This document shows positions 17,234-26,820 of a stretch of 64,000 bases of DNA, in pieces. The DNA comes from Pseudomonadota bacterium (lineage in GTDB: Bacteria > Pseudomonadota > Gammaproteobacteria > Arenicellales > UBA868), in NCBI GenBank assembly GCA_018661145.1, contig JABJIU010000001.1, positions 3,787 through 67,786 of the forward strand, in the 5' to 3' direction. The translations under genes and the position numbers were made by a program. The notes below the pieces were generated by a model. It was given only the letters and a program-made list of their open reading frames with translations, did no database searches and had not been told where the DNA came from. Each line of letters begins with the position of its first letter. Within the stretch, counting starts at the first letter, position 1.

Positions 17234-18048
17234 GTGACGATACGGGGCAGCTTTCGGATAACGACCGCTCTGAGGGCGGCACGAGGGCGGTCGTTGCTGG
17301 GAAAACACTCGAGCAGTGGCCCGCCGACCTTTACATTCCCCCCGAGGCGCTTGAGGTGGTGCTCGACAGTTTTGAAGGACCCTTGGATCTGCTGCTCTAT
17401 CTGATCCGAAAGCAGAACATTGACATCCTGAATCTACCGGTCGCGGATATCACTCGTCAGTACATGCACTATATTGATCTGATGCAGCGCATGCGCCTTG
17501 ATCTGGCGGCGGACTATCTGGTGATGGCAACCATGCTTGCAGAAATCAAATCGCGGATGTTGCTGCCACGTCCGGATCCCGAAGATGATGACCAAGAGGA
17601 TCCAAGAGCGGCGTTGATTAAGCGGCTGCAGGAATACGAAAGATTCAAGAGCGCAGCAGAAAATCTGGATAGCCGACCGCGGCTGGAGCGGGACCTGTAT
17701 CTTGTTTATGCGCGGGTAGAGGATCCAGATCCGCCCAAGGTAGAAGCCCGGGTGGAGTTGGACGACTTAGTGGCCGCAATGCGTTCTGCGATGCTTTCTG
17801 CTGCGAGACGTCAAAGCCTGCAAATGGTTCCCGAAACCCTTTCGGTCAGGGAGCGGATGTCACAGATTCTTGACCGGGTCCGCAGTGGTGAGTATGTGGC
17901 ACTGGGCGACTTTTTTACGAGCGAAGAGGGGAGAAAGGGATTGGTAGTAAGTTTTATTGCAATTCTGGAACTGGTCAGGGACGGTATTTTGACCGTGGCA
18001 CAGAACGAAGCGTTTTCCCAGATACACGTTAAGGCGAAATCGGCATGA
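17230..18048 (+). CDS. scpA: segregation and condensation protein A
   Basis: A 272-residue kleisin. The ScpA N-terminal signature is clear: FEGPLDLLLYLIRKQNIDILNLPVADITRQYMHYI (about 50-84), then YLVMATMLAEIKSRMLLPRP. The C-terminal winged-helix part (VSFIAILELVRDGILTVAQNEAFSQI) binds the Smc head. An N-terminal acidic extension of about 40 residues precedes the domain. ScpA bridges the Smc heads with ScpB in the chromosome-organising complex. Overlaps: 4 bp with trpS upstream and 4 bp with scpB downstream. Confidence 0.95.
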   Translation: MSDDTGQLSDNDRSEGGTRAVVAGKTLEQWPADLYIPPEALEVVLDSFEGPLDLLLYLIRKQNIDILNLPVADITRQYMHYIDLMQRMRLDLAADYLVMATMLAEIKSRMLLPRPDPEDDDQEDPRAALIKRLQEYERFKSAAENLDSRPRLERDLYLVYARVEDPDPPKVEARVELDDLVAAMRSAMLSAARRQSLQMVPETLSVRERMSQILDRVRSGEYVALGDFFTSEEGRKGLVVSFIAILELVRDGILTVAQNEAFSQIHVKAKSA

Positions 18049-18827
18049 CCGAATCAAGGCAGATCGCAAATGCAATCGAGGCGGCCTTGTTCTCCTCAGA
18101 GAGACCATTGAGTGTGCGGGACCTACAAATACTGTTTGATCAGAAGACTGATAAAGGAATGATCCAGTCGGCGCTGGACGAATTATGCGCCGATTATGCA
18201 GACCGGGGAGTTGAGCTTGTCGAGGTTGCTGGCGGGTTTCGTTTCCAGACGAAAGCGACGCACGCCCCGGCGTTGCGCGTACTTCGTGAAAGTCGTCCGC
18301 CGCGATACTCGCGTGCACTGCTGGAGACTTTGGCCATTATTGCCTATCGCCAGCCTGTGACCCGTGGCGATATCGAGGAGGTTCGGGGGGTAACAGTTAC
18401 CACCGAAATCATGCGGGTTTTGCTGGATCGCGAATGGATTCGCCAGTCGGGCACCCGTGAAGTACCCGGGCACCCTGCGTTGTATGTCACTACGCCTATT
18501 TTTCTCGAGTATTTTGGCTTGACATCGCTAAAAGAACTGCCAGGCCTAGATGATGAGCGGCAACTTGCCGATATTGCCCGAGAGCTTGGCATAGAAATGC
18601 CTGAGTCCCTTACACCTGTTGCTCCTCAATCTGACGGGGAAGAGTCTTCTGAGGATGAGTCAGAAGAGGCGTCGGCCGAGGACATCAATCCTGAGACCAG
18701 TGACGACGATGAACCTCTGGTAGGTGGTGAGTATCCCGGCGAGGGGTCCCACAGTGAAGGCACCGAGATTCAGGATCCGGATGAGCGATCCGCCACCAAG
18801 GCGGCGCTGACTTCGGAATTTGACTGA
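18045..18827 (+). CDS. scpB: segregation and condensation protein B
   Basis: A 260-residue protein with the two winged helices of ScpB: IEAALFSSERPLSVRDLQILF at the N-terminus and the conserved YSRALLETLAIIAYRQPVTRGDIEEVRGV block (about 88-116), ending in the TTPIFLEYFGL dimer-related strand. The last 65 residues are an acidic, low-complexity tail (EESSEDESEEASAEDINPE), common in ScpB of this group. It forms the ScpAB-Smc complex with the preceding gene. The start ATG overlaps scpA, and the stop overlaps the TTG start of rluB. Confidence 0.95.
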   Translation: MTESRQIANAIEAALFSSERPLSVRDLQILFDQKTDKGMIQSALDELCADYADRGVELVEVAGGFRFQTKATHAPALRVLRESRPPRYSRALLETLAIIAYRQPVTRGDIEEVRGVTVTTEIMRVLLDREWIRQSGTREVPGHPALYVTTPIFLEYFGLTSLKELPGLDDERQLADIARELGIEMPESLTPVAPQSDGEESSEDESEEASAEDINPETSDDDEPLVGGEYPGEGSHSEGTEIQDPDERSATKAALTSEFD

Positions 18828-19617
18828 ACGCATTCAGAAGGTCCTGGCTCGGGCGGGCCTTGGGTCCCGTCGTGAGGTAGAGCGTTGGATTCGTGAGGGA
18901 CGGGTAACGGTCAACAATCGACCTGCAGAACTTGGACAGCAGATCGATCCATCTTGCCAGGTCGCGGTGGACGGACGCTCCGTGGCTCTTGCTTCGACAC
19001 CCTCAGCACCGGCTCGGATCTTGCTCTATCACAAACCCGTTGGGCAGATTTGTTCTCGGGATGATCCGCAGGGTCGTCCGACGGTGTTTGATAGCCTACC
19101 CCGCCTTAGGGGCCGCCGTTGGGTGTCAGTTGGCCGACTCGATATCAATACGTCAGGTCTCCTCGTTTTTACAACGGATGGTGAACTCGCGCACCGGCTG
19201 ATGCATCCCTCGACCGGTATTGAGCGGGAGTATCGTTGTCGGGTCCGTGGTAACCCTGGTGAGCGGGAACTCAAACGCCTGCTGACTGGCGTCACACTCG
19301 GCGGGCAGTTATGTCGTTTTGAGCTGGTCGAGGCGGGTAGGGGGTCAGGCGCAAACCGTTGGTTTCGCGTGGTCCTGAGGGAGGGTCGCAATAGAGAGGT
19401 GCGGCGGATGTGGCAGAGCGTCGGTAGCACCGTCAGTCGGCTGATCCGCGTGCGTTATGGCCCGTTTCAACTGGAGCGCCAGCACCATACCGGGGAGAGT
19501 ATTGAACTAAGCGAATCTCAGAGCGCAAAACTGCTTCAAAGCGCGGGCGGGGCGCAAGCGAGCGCCCGGGTCCAAAAATCAGGTAGAAAGCGCCCCGGCA
19601 CGCGTCACCGGCGCTGA
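18820..19617 (+). CDS. rluB: 23S rRNA pseudouridine2605 synthase
   Basis: A 265-residue RsuA/RluB/E/F-family synthase. An S4 RNA-binding domain (RIQKVLARAGLGSRREVERWIREGRVTVN) is followed by the catalytic block VGRLDINTSGLLVFTTDGELAHRLMHP with Asp108, then EGRNREVRRMW near the end of the fold. The linkage trpS-scpA-scpB-rluB is classic for gammaproteobacteria and picks RluB among the paralogues. The start is TTG 18820 inside the last codons of scpB. The basic C-terminal tail is usual. The end overlaps a convergent gene by 13 bp. Confidence 0.93.
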   Translation: MTERIQKVLARAGLGSRREVERWIREGRVTVNNRPAELGQQIDPSCQVAVDGRSVALASTPSAPARILLYHKPVGQICSRDDPQGRPTVFDSLPRLRGRRWVSVGRLDINTSGLLVFTTDGELAHRLMHPSTGIEREYRCRVRGNPGERELKRLLTGVTLGGQLCRFELVEAGRGSGANRWFRVVLREGRNREVRRMWQSVGSTVSRLIRVRYGPFQLERQHHTGESIELSESQSAKLLQSAGGAQASARVQKSGRKRPGTRHRR

Positions 19618-20114
19618 GGTCGGTCCTTTTTTGGGTTCAGATGGGTTGCGTCTTGGTATATCCGGCCTCGGAAGTCAAATGCCTTGCCAAACCCTTTTAC
19701 CCATTGACCGCCTAGCGGTTTGAGCGCAAAGAGTTCGAAGTCGGGCAGCGTGCGCAACGTATCGATGATCTGACCGAATCGTTCTGCGAAAAGGTCAATC
19801 AGTTCATTCCAGGCCGTAGTTTCCTTTGCGAAACGTTCAGCCTCACATTGGAAGCGCAACCTGCGTCGCGCATAGATTTGTTCGCACCTGCTTTCATCCT
19901 CGATGAACAGTACCGCGGCCCGTGGGTCATTAATCAGGTTGCGGGTATGGGCGGAAAGATGGCTCGTCAGGATCAGGAACTGCTCTTCATGATCGACAAA
20001 AGGGGTGTAACTGAGGTCGGGCGAACCGTCCGGATTCAATGTCGAGAGCAAGAGTGAACCAAACCCGTCGATAAACTGCTCACACTCCCCTTTGAGTTTG
20101 GTATCGAGCGCCAT
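19605..20114 (-). CDS. HugZ-like pyridoxamine-5'-phosphate-oxidase-fold protein
   Basis: A 169-residue split-barrel flavin-fold protein. The pattern SLLLSTLNPDGSPDLSYTPFVDHEEQFLILTSHLSAHTRNLINDPRAAVLFIED is typical of the HugZ/HutZ heme-utilisation group. The second half (GQIIDTLRTLPDFELFALKPLGGQWVKGFGKAFDFRG) ends with the F-G-x-A-F segment seen in the same group. Members bind heme and some degrade it; others have unknown roles. No heme uptake genes are nearby, so the function is open. It sits 18 bp after metC on the same strand and probably shares its transcript; it is convergent with rluB. Confidence 0.8.
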   Translation of the reverse strand: MALDTKLKGECEQFIDGFGSLLLSTLNPDGSPDLSYTPFVDHEEQFLILTSHLSAHTRNLINDPRAAVLFIEDESRCEQIYARRRLRFQCEAERFAKETTAWNELIDLFAERFGQIIDTLRTLPDFELFALKPLGGQWVKGFGKAFDFRGRIYQDATHLNPKKDRPQRR

Positions 20115-20132
20115 TACCGATATCCCGGTACG

Positions 20133-21341
20133 TCAGTCGCCGCGGGTAGCCTGGTTAAGTCGGTTAAATCCGGCATCCAGATCGGCGATCAAATCATCGA
20201 AATCCTCAAGACCTGCATGGATACGCAAGGTTGCTCCGGAAGCATCCCAGGCGGTAGCGCTGCGGTACTGTTCCGGGTACACCGGAATCATCAGGCTCTC
20301 AAAACCTCCCCAACTTGCCCCGATCCGGAAAAGGGTCATGCCGTTAACCATGGCGAGAACCGCTTCGCGGGATTTGGGATGCAGTACGATACTGAACAAA
20401 CCTGAAGCGCCAAGAAAATCTCTTTTCCAGATCGCGTGGCCGGCATGATCTGCCAGACCGGGATGCAGTACCGTAGCGACCTCGTCGCGCTGTGAAAGCC
20501 ATTTGGCTAACGCCAACCCCTGCTTTTCATGGGCGTTGAGTCGTGTGGATAGATTGCGCACACTACGCAACGTGACATAGACGTCATCCGGGCCCACGCA
20601 TTGTCCGAGGTGTCGGTGCGTACGCTTAACCTGATCCCAGGTGTGTTCCGCACAGATGATGGCGCCCATTAAGACGTCGCTGTGGCCGGAGAGATATTTG
20701 GTGGCGGCGTGCACGGAAACATCGACACCGTGGCTAAAGGATTTGAAAAAGAGGGGAGTACTCCAGGTGTTATCCAGGACCGTGATGATGCCGTGTTTTC
20801 GGGCTACTGCGGTGATGGCTGGAATATCCTGGACCTCAAAGGTGAAGGACCCCGGTGACTCAAGAAATATTACCCGCGTCTCTGGTTGAATCAGGGACTC
20901 AATCCCTGCTCCCACGAGTGGATCGTAATAATCCACCGTGACATCCATACCTGCGAGATATTGATCGCAGAACGATCGTGTCGGGGGATAAACCGTGTCC
21001 GCAACCAGAAGGTGGTCTCCCGGATGCAAAAATGAGAGCAGTGCCACGCTGATAGCTGCGAGTCCGGAAGGGACCAGTACAGCATCATGACCCCCTTCAA
21101 GATCTGCAACCACCTCTTCAAGATCGAAGGTTGTCGGGGTGCCGAGCAGACCATAAATAACCTTACGCCGATCGGTGTTCGGATCGTGACGTCTCTCAAA
21201 GGAGTCGACATCCGGATGCAGAATCGTCGAGGCGTGATATACCGGTGTATTGACTGCACCGTAATGCTCAGCCGAGGTCCGGCCCTTGGTAATAGCGCGG
21301 GTTGCGTCGCCGGGGGCACGAGTATCTTGAGAGTCTTTCAT
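20133..21341 (-). CDS. metC: cystathionine beta-lyase (trans-sulfuration PLP enzyme)
   Basis: About 402 residues, Cys/Met-metabolism PLP family. The N-terminal TPVYHASTILHPDVDSFERR and YGLLGTPTTFDLEEVVADLEGG blocks and the PLP lysine in HAATKYLSGHSDVLMG are visible, with the LDNTWSTPLFFKSFSHGVDVSVHA phosphate/cofactor region before it. Features such as YYDPLVGAGIESLI and GASWGGFESL match MetC-type cystathionine beta-lyases better than gamma-synthases. The reaction is cystathionine to homocysteine, pyruvate and ammonia. The ATG at 21341 is chosen; a GTG two codons earlier is also possible. Confidence 0.85.
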   Translation of the reverse strand: MKDSQDTRAPGDATRAITKGRTSAEHYGAVNTPVYHASTILHPDVDSFERRHDPNTDRRKVIYGLLGTPTTFDLEEVVADLEGGHDAVLVPSGLAAISVALLSFLHPGDHLLVADTVYPPTRSFCDQYLAGMDVTVDYYDPLVGAGIESLIQPETRVIFLESPGSFTFEVQDIPAITAVARKHGIITVLDNTWSTPLFFKSFSHGVDVSVHAATKYLSGHSDVLMGAIICAEHTWDQVKRTHRHLGQCVGPDDVYVTLRSVRNLSTRLNAHEKQGLALAKWLSQRDEVATVLHPGLADHAGHAIWKRDFLGASGLFSIVLHPKSREAVLAMVNGMTLFRIGASWGGFESLMIPVYPEQYRSATAWDASGATLRIHAGLEDFDDLIADLDAGFNRLNQATRGD

Positions 21342-21473
21342 TCGCACAATTGTCAGGGGTGCGGCCTACTCTATCAAGCCTACTTCGCGACATCGAGGTC
21401 TCCCAGGATGTTATTTTGATGGAAGGTGGCTAAACTCGGCGTTCTCTGATCACCCACGGGGTTGAACGAAGCA

Positions 21474-22691
21474 ATGTCAACAGTAAAGCGTGATTGGCAC
21501 GACAGATACATGATGCCGAACTATGCTCCGGCCGCGGTGATTCCGGTGCGTGGCTCGGGTTCCCGTATGTGGGACCAGGAAGACCGGGAATATATTGATT
21601 TCGGTGGTGGCATTGCGGTGAATGCGCTCGGTCACGCTCATCCCGATCTTGTGGCGGCGCTTACCAAGCAAGCCGGTCGTCTGTGGCATACATCGAACGT
21701 CCTCGCAACCGAACCCGCGCTCGAACTTGCTCGCCGGCTTGTTGAGCTCACGTTTGCCGATAAGGTCTTCTTCAGCAATTCCGGCGCGGAAGCCAATGAG
21801 GCGGCACTCAAGCTCGCCCGGCGGTACGCCTTTGACCATCACCACAAGGGAAAAGAACGGATTCTTGCCTTTGATAACGCATTCCATGGCCGAACGTTGT
21901 TTACAGTGACCGCCGGGGGGCAGGCGAGTTACCGTGAGGGCTTCGGGCCGCTACCCGGCGCAATAGAGCATCTACCCTTTAACGACATTGGGGCACTCAG
22001 TGAGGCCTTTGATAAGGACGTTTGTGCGGTGATCGTGGAGCCAGTACAGGGCGAGGGAGGTGTGACCGCAGCGGACAAGGCTTTCCTGGAAACGATCCGA
22101 AGGCTTTGTGATGAGCACGACGCCTTGTTGATACTGGACGAGGTCCAGACTGGGGTGGGAAGGGTGGGAACCCTTTATGCGTATCAGTCCTATGGTGTCA
22201 CCCCTGATATTCTGACGACAGCCAAGGGCTTGGGAGGAGGCTTTCCCGTGGCAGCGACTTTATCTACGGGAACTGTTGCGGAGTCACTGAAGGTCGGCAC
22301 CCATGGCAGTACCTGGGGTGGTAACCCAATGGGCTGCGCGGTGGCCAGCACTGTGCTTGATATCGTCAGCACCGACGCCGTCCTTGCCGGAGTCAGCGAG
22401 CGTCGACAGCAGATCGAAGGCGCGCTTCGGGCTTTGGGTGACAAATATGGCATCTTCGGCGAGATTCGGGGGCTTGGACTGCTGATGGGTTGCGTCCTGA
22501 ACGAGCCCTGGGAAAGTAAGGCACGGGACCTCATGCGTGCCGCGCAGGATGAAGGCGTCTTCGTGTTGGTGGCGGGGGCTAGTGTGTTACGCATAGCGCC
22601 CTCGCTGATTATTCCCGAGAGGGATATAGCAGAAGGACTGGAACGCCTCGAGCGGGCGATTGTGCGGTTTTGCGCAGCGGATAAGAACTGA
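21474..22691 (+). CDS. argD: acetylornithine / succinyldiaminopimelate aminotransferase
   Basis: A 405-residue class III aminotransferase. Clear motifs are GGGIAVNALGHAHPDLVAAL, FSNSGAEANEAALKLARRYA, FHGRTLFTVTAGGQ, VEPVQGEGGV, LILDEVQTGVGRVGTLYAYQ, and the PLP lysine Lys251 in TTAKGLGGGFPVAA. These spell ArgD/AstC rather than GABA or ornithine transaminases. It functions in arginine synthesis (N-acetylglutamate semialdehyde to N-acetylornithine) and may also serve lysine synthesis. The ATG at 21474 is preferred; TTG 21462 is in frame. It is divergent from metC across about 130 bp. Confidence 0.92.
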   Translation: MSTVKRDWHDRYMMPNYAPAAVIPVRGSGSRMWDQEDREYIDFGGGIAVNALGHAHPDLVAALTKQAGRLWHTSNVLATEPALELARRLVELTFADKVFFSNSGAEANEAALKLARRYAFDHHHKGKERILAFDNAFHGRTLFTVTAGGQASYREGFGPLPGAIEHLPFNDIGALSEAFDKDVCAVIVEPVQGEGGVTAADKAFLETIRRLCDEHDALLILDEVQTGVGRVGTLYAYQSYGVTPDILTTAKGLGGGFPVAATLSTGTVAESLKVGTHGSTWGGNPMGCAVASTVLDIVSTDAVLAGVSERRQQIEGALRALGDKYGIFGEIRGLGLLMGCVLNEPWESKARDLMRAAQDEGVFVLVAGASVLRIAPSLIIPERDIAEGLERLERAIVRFCAADKN

Positions 22692-22703
22692 GATCTCTTC
22701 CGG

Positions 22704-23987
22704 TCAGTGAAGCTCGCTGACTGAGAAGCTCGTGCGGACGTCCTCACCCATAAAACGGACTTCACTGACCACTGGCGCGGTTCTGCTGATAATCTCACCT
22801 CGGCGGATAACAAAAAGTCGATTCGCTCTCAGGCGTATTGCTTCGGTGGGGTCTTTTGCCTGTAGGACCACCATATCAGCGTTGCATCCCACCTCCAGGC
22901 CGTAGCCTTCGAGTTGCAGCGTTCTGGCTGGATTAACTGTGATGGCATTGAACATGTCTGCGGTTTCATGCACTCCGGTCATCTGACCCACATGGAGCCC
23001 CATATGAGCAACTTCAAGCATGTCGTGGCTGCCCCCTGCGTACCAGGGATCCATCACGCAGTCATGTCCTAGAGCGTAGTTGATACCGCGCTGCATCATC
23101 TCCTTGATGCGGGTAAGGCCCCGCCGCTTGGGGTAGGTATCCTTGCGCCCCTGCAGAGTGATGTTGATCAGCGGGCAGGCGATGGCGTTCACCTCGTTTT
23201 CGCTCATGAGGCCAAGCAGTTTGTCGGCAAGAGTGTTATCCATGGAGTGCATCGAGGTTAAATGAGATCCAGTAATCCGGCCCTGCATCCCCAGTTCAGC
23301 CGTCATTGAGATCAGCGTTTCAATGTGGTGCGATCCAGGGTCATCAGACTCATCGCAGTGCATATCAACCATCAGGCCTCGGTCCGCTGCGATCCGGCAG
23401 AGCGCTTCGACGGATCGGCGTCCATCGTCATAGGTGCGCTCAAAGTGAGGAATCCCCCCTACAATATCCACGCCAAGATCGAGCGCCCGATTGAGTAGGT
23501 CCACAGCTTTGGGATCTCGGAAATAGCCGTCCTGGGGGAAGGCGACAAGTTGAAGATCGAGCCACGGGCTGACCTTCTTTCGGACCTCCAGCAGAGCGTG
23601 AACAGCAGTGAGCCCAGGGTCCCCAATATCGACGTGAGAACGAATCGCCAGACTGCCTCTGGCGATAGCCCAGCGACACAGCAGAAGCGCTCGTTGCTCA
23701 ATATCTTCAACGGTTAGTCCGGGTTTGATCTCACCCCAGAGGCTGATGCCTTCATAAAGCGTGCCGCTTTCGTTATATCGCGGTGTACCATAGGTCAGGG
23801 TGGAATCCATGTGGAAGTGGCTGTCCACGAACGGCGGTGACACGAGATGGCCGCCGGCATCAATCTCTTTACGGGCAGGGCCCTCCAAGCGACCCGTCCT
23901 TTCGGTAATACGCCCATCGAGACACCCAAGATCGACCGTCTCTGTCTCACCGACGATTCGCGCGTTACGTATAATGAGGTCGAGCAT
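22704..23987 (-). CDS. cytosine deaminase-like amidohydrolase
   Basis: A 427-residue CodA-type amidohydrolase. The first metal motif is DSHFHMD (His57, His59), the central block is HCDESDDPGSHHIETL with the Glu/Asp pair used in CodA, then GSHLTSMHSM, and a late metal Asp in GHDCVMDPW. The C-terminal NPARTLQLEGYGLEVGCNADMVVLQA composite strand is typical. The enzyme probably deaminates cytosine or a related nucleobase or creatinine-like ring; the exact substrate is not fixed by sequence. It is the last gene of the importer operon (1 bp after the ATPase stop), so it most likely acts on the imported compound. Confidence 0.82.
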   Translation of the reverse strand: MLDLIIRNARIVGETETVDLGCLDGRITERTGRLEGPARKEIDAGGHLVSPPFVDSHFHMDSTLTYGTPRYNESGTLYEGISLWGEIKPGLTVEDIEQRALLLCRWAIARGSLAIRSHVDIGDPGLTAVHALLEVRKKVSPWLDLQLVAFPQDGYFRDPKAVDLLNRALDLGVDIVGGIPHFERTYDDGRRSVEALCRIAADRGLMVDMHCDESDDPGSHHIETLISMTAELGMQGRITGSHLTSMHSMDNTLADKLLGLMSENEVNAIACPLINITLQGRKDTYPKRRGLTRIKEMMQRGINYALGHDCVMDPWYAGGSHDMLEVAHMGLHVGQMTGVHETADMFNAITVNPARTLQLEGYGLEVGCNADMVVLQAKDPTEAIRLRANRLFVIRRGEIISRTAPVVSEVRFMGEDVRTSFSVSELH

Positions 23988-23988
23988 A

Positions 23989-25095
23989 CTAATCCTGGCC
24001 CCTGCTGATTAAATGGGTGTCCGTCGCACTCCATGAGGCGAAAAACGCGACCCCTTCCTCAAGCGACATACTTGCAAGGTCACGCTGGCGGGCCTGCACT
24101 TTAAAGTCAGAGCCGTCTTCCAACTCAGCGAAGATTGTCACGATGGACCCGACGAACTCCTCACTGATAAAGCGGCAGTGAAGGCTATTCTGGGTCCCGG
24201 GGTCTTCCATCGATATCTGAACAAGATCAGCGCTGATGACCATGTCCAGCGTGTCGCCGGTGCTAAAGGCCTCATAGCCGTTCGCTTGACAGCGAAACTC
24301 CCCAACGGCGGTGTTGAGACTGAGTTCCGTACCCGTACCGATTACAGAGCCCGACAGAATGTTGTTCGCCCCAACAAAGTCAGCGACAAATCGTGACGCG
24401 GGGCTACGGTAAATCGCTTTCGGTGAGCCGATCTGGTCGATCTGTCCCTGACTCATGATCACCACCCGATCGGACATGGCGAAGGCTTCCGATTGGCTAT
24501 GAGTCACATAGACGAAGGTGATCCCAAGCTCCTTTTGCAGGCGTGATAGTACTCCCTGCATCCGAACCACCAGGTTGGCGTCGAGCGCGCTTAGAGGCTC
24601 ATCGAGCAACAGGATGCGCGGCTCCGTTACCAGGGAGCGGGCGAGAGCGACCCGCTGCTTCTGACCGCCTGAAAGCTGACTGATGTCCCGATCGGCAAGT
24701 TCCAGGATTTCCATACGCTCTAGCCACGTGCGCGCCCGCTGTTGACGCTCTTCGGCTGGAATGCTGCGCATTTTGAGGCCGAACTCGACGTTTTTCTGGA
24801 CGTTCAAAAACGGAAACAGCGCGAGACTCTGCCAGACCATCGGCGTATCCCTTTCGATGCTACTGATCTCATTAATCCGCTGGCCATCCAGGCGGATCTC
24901 GCCTTCACTGGGCTCCTCAAGCCCTGCCAGCATGCGCAGCGAGGTTGTTTTTCCGCACCCTGAGGGGCCCATAATGGCGAGGAACTCCCCTTCATAAATT
25001 TCCAGATTCATCGTGTGCACGGCAGTGACGGAGCCATAGCGCTTGGAAACACCATCAAAGGTGACCAGAGGTCGTGATGAGGGCGTTTTGCTCAT
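23989..25095 (-). CDS. polyamine-type ABC importer, ATP-binding protein
   Basis: A 368-residue PotA-like ATPase. Walker A is GPSGCGKTTS, the Q-loop is in MVWQSLALFPFLNV, the signature is LSGGQKQRVALARSL, Walker B is ILLLDEPLSALD, and the H-loop is YVTHSQSEAF. A C-terminal TOBE-type domain (about 245-360, ANNILSGSVIGTGTEL) follows, as in PotA/FbpC. It energises the two permeases encoded just upstream. The family is called spermidine/putrescine, but many members carry other small cations or bases; the coupled deaminase suggests a nucleobase-like ligand here. Confidence 0.88.
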   Translation of the reverse strand: MSKTPSSRPLVTFDGVSKRYGSVTAVHTMNLEIYEGEFLAIMGPSGCGKTTSLRMLAGLEEPSEGEIRLDGQRINEISSIERDTPMVWQSLALFPFLNVQKNVEFGLKMRSIPAEERQQRARTWLERMEILELADRDISQLSGGQKQRVALARSLVTEPRILLLDEPLSALDANLVVRMQGVLSRLQKELGITFVYVTHSQSEAFAMSDRVVIMSQGQIDQIGSPKAIYRSPASRFVADFVGANNILSGSVIGTGTELSLNTAVGEFRCQANGYEAFSTGDTLDMVISADLVQISMEDPGTQNSLHCRFISEEFVGSIVTIFAELEDGSDFKVQARQRDLASMSLEEGVAFFASWSATDTHLISRGQD

Positions 25096-25097
25096 GA

Positions 25098-25904
25098 TCA
25101 GATTCCGGTGGTCGTTTGGTTGATGGTTTTTCGCATCAGGATCAACTGCGCTAGGACTACGAGTGTCATCGAGGTAATGAATACAATTGACCCGATCGCG
25201 TTGATCTGGGGATCAGTGTTGCCTTGCAGAATTTCAAGAATAATAACCGGTACGGTCTTGTTAAGCCCGGACACAAACCACGCGACAGCGAACTCATCAA
25301 AGGAGACAGCCGCCGTCAGGCAAAACGCAGAGGCGATCGCTGGAAGACAAAAGGGTACGATCACTTCGCGCATCGCTCGCCAGTTAGAGGCTCCAAGATT
25401 CCATGCCGCGGACTCCAGGTTGGGATCAATCTGCGCGAGACGCATTCGGATAACAGCCATCGCAAAGGGTGAGCAGAGCACCACGTGGCTGACGACGATT
25501 GAATAAATCTCCCCTGACATATTGATCCGCGCCAGCAGGGCGAGCATTGCGAGACCCATGATCACCAACGGGATGGTGGGCGGGAGCAGAGCTAGGGAAA
25601 GATAAAGCGCCTTTCCGGTGAAGTTGTAACGGTAATCAGTGTAGGCTGTGCAAAACCCGATAAAGGTTGCAAGTATAGCCACGGTGATCGAAACAATGCC
25701 GCTGATCCTAAAGGCATCCCATACATCCGGATCCGCGAAAATGGTTTCGTACCAGTGGGTCGTGAAGTGCCCGAGGGGAATCGTTGGAAATCTGTCCGAA
25801 TTCACCGAAAAAACGAAACTGGTCAGGATTGGCGTGAAGACAAAAATAAACACCAGCACGACATAGCCGCGCAGCAGAATATTCTTGGACGGTTTTGTGC
25901 TCAT
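25098..25904 (-). CDS. polyamine-type ABC importer, permease (PotC-like)
   Basis: A 268-residue inner-membrane permease with six helices. The EAA-type coupling loop is AAWNLGASNWRAMREVIVPFCLPAIASAF. The ATG at 25904 overlaps the stop of the other permease (ATGA), which fixes the start; the 31-residue longer frame would lie inside that gene. The helix pattern (YVVLVFIFVFTPILTSFVFSV first) and the SFDEFAVAWFVSG segment are typical of PotC. Confidence 0.88.
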   Translation of the reverse strand: MSTKPSKNILLRGYVVLVFIFVFTPILTSFVFSVNSDRFPTIPLGHFTTHWYETIFADPDVWDAFRISGIVSITVAILATFIGFCTAYTDYRYNFTGKALYLSLALLPPTIPLVIMGLAMLALLARINMSGEIYSIVVSHVVLCSPFAMAVIRMRLAQIDPNLESAAWNLGASNWRAMREVIVPFCLPAIASAFCLTAAVSFDEFAVAWFVSGLNKTVPVIILEILQGNTDPQINAIGSIVFITSMTLVVLAQLILMRKTINQTTTGI

Positions 25905-26785
25905 GCCCGTTTCCGGTAGGCCGCGGCGACAGAGGCGAACATGATCGTGAGCAGGGTTAGGATCATCACAATCGCTACAACAGCGGCACGCGGCCACTGT
26001 TGGCCCGACTTTGTAGTATCAATGATCAGAATACTGAGTGTCGGCGGTTTCGATCCACCAAGATAGTAGGGGCTGACAAAGTCACCAAAACTGAGAATGA
26101 ACGTGAAAACCGCACCGAGGATGATCCCGATCTTGGCGAGCGGGATGATCACTTGAAAAACGGTACGCAAGCGTCCACACCCAAGATTATGCGCGGCTTC
26201 AATCAGAGTCCGATCAACATTGGCGAGCGAGGTCAGCTGTAGCACCACAACAAGAGGCAGACACAACGTGAGATATCCAACCAGGGTCCCAAAGAAGTTA
26301 TTCAGCAACTGAAACGGACCTAATCCGATTAGCGCAAACAATGTGTTGAAGATGCCGTTGTCGTTGAGGAAGATCTGCCACGAATAGGCGCGCACCAGAT
26401 AACTGGTAAAAAAGGGCACGATCAGGAAAAAGAGCGCCCAGCGACGCACCTTGGGAGATACCTTGAACGCGAGCGCAAAAGCGCAAGGAAATGCAAGTAT
26501 GCTGGTTACGACTGTCGCAACCCCCGCGTATCCCAGGGTCCGCCAGTATGCATCCCAGAAGTATCCCTTGGAAAACATTTTGACCCAGTTTATCGTGTCA
26601 AACCCTGGAACCATCCGGTAGTTCTTGACCAGCCAGAAACTGATCAAAAACAGGAAAATCAGAGGGAATACAAAAAAGATCAACTGCCAGATCACAATCG
26701 GCATCGACCAGGTCAGTCCGTACAGGGTTACCTGTCGGCGCTGTTTGGTAACGGGGTCGGAAGGGCTATTCTGGGTCCGGGCCAA
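25901..26785 (-). CDS. polyamine-type ABC importer, permease (PotB-like)
   Basis: A 294-residue permease. A first helix (WQLIFFVFPLIFLFLISFWLV), a YLVRAYSWQIFLNDNGIFN segment and the EAA loop EAAHNLGCGRLRTVFQVIIPLAKIGI match PotB. It is initiated by TTG at 26785 with GGAG upstream; no better start is seen. It follows the binding-protein gene after an 81-bp gap holding a strong hairpin, so its level may be set below that of the binding protein. Confidence 0.87.
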   Translation of the reverse strand: MARTQNSPSDPVTKQRRQVTLYGLTWSMPIVIWQLIFFVFPLIFLFLISFWLVKNYRMVPGFDTINWVKMFSKGYFWDAYWRTLGYAGVATVVTSILAFPCAFALAFKVSPKVRRWALFFLIVPFFTSYLVRAYSWQIFLNDNGIFNTLFALIGLGPFQLLNNFFGTLVGYLTLCLPLVVVLQLTSLANVDRTLIEAAHNLGCGRLRTVFQVIIPLAKIGIILGAVFTFILSFGDFVSPYYLGGSKPPTLSILIIDTTKSGQQWPRAAVVAIVMILTLLTIMFASVAAAYRKRA

Positions 26786-26820
26786 GTGAGTTGATCTCCT
26801 GCAGGCTTGTTATTTAGCCA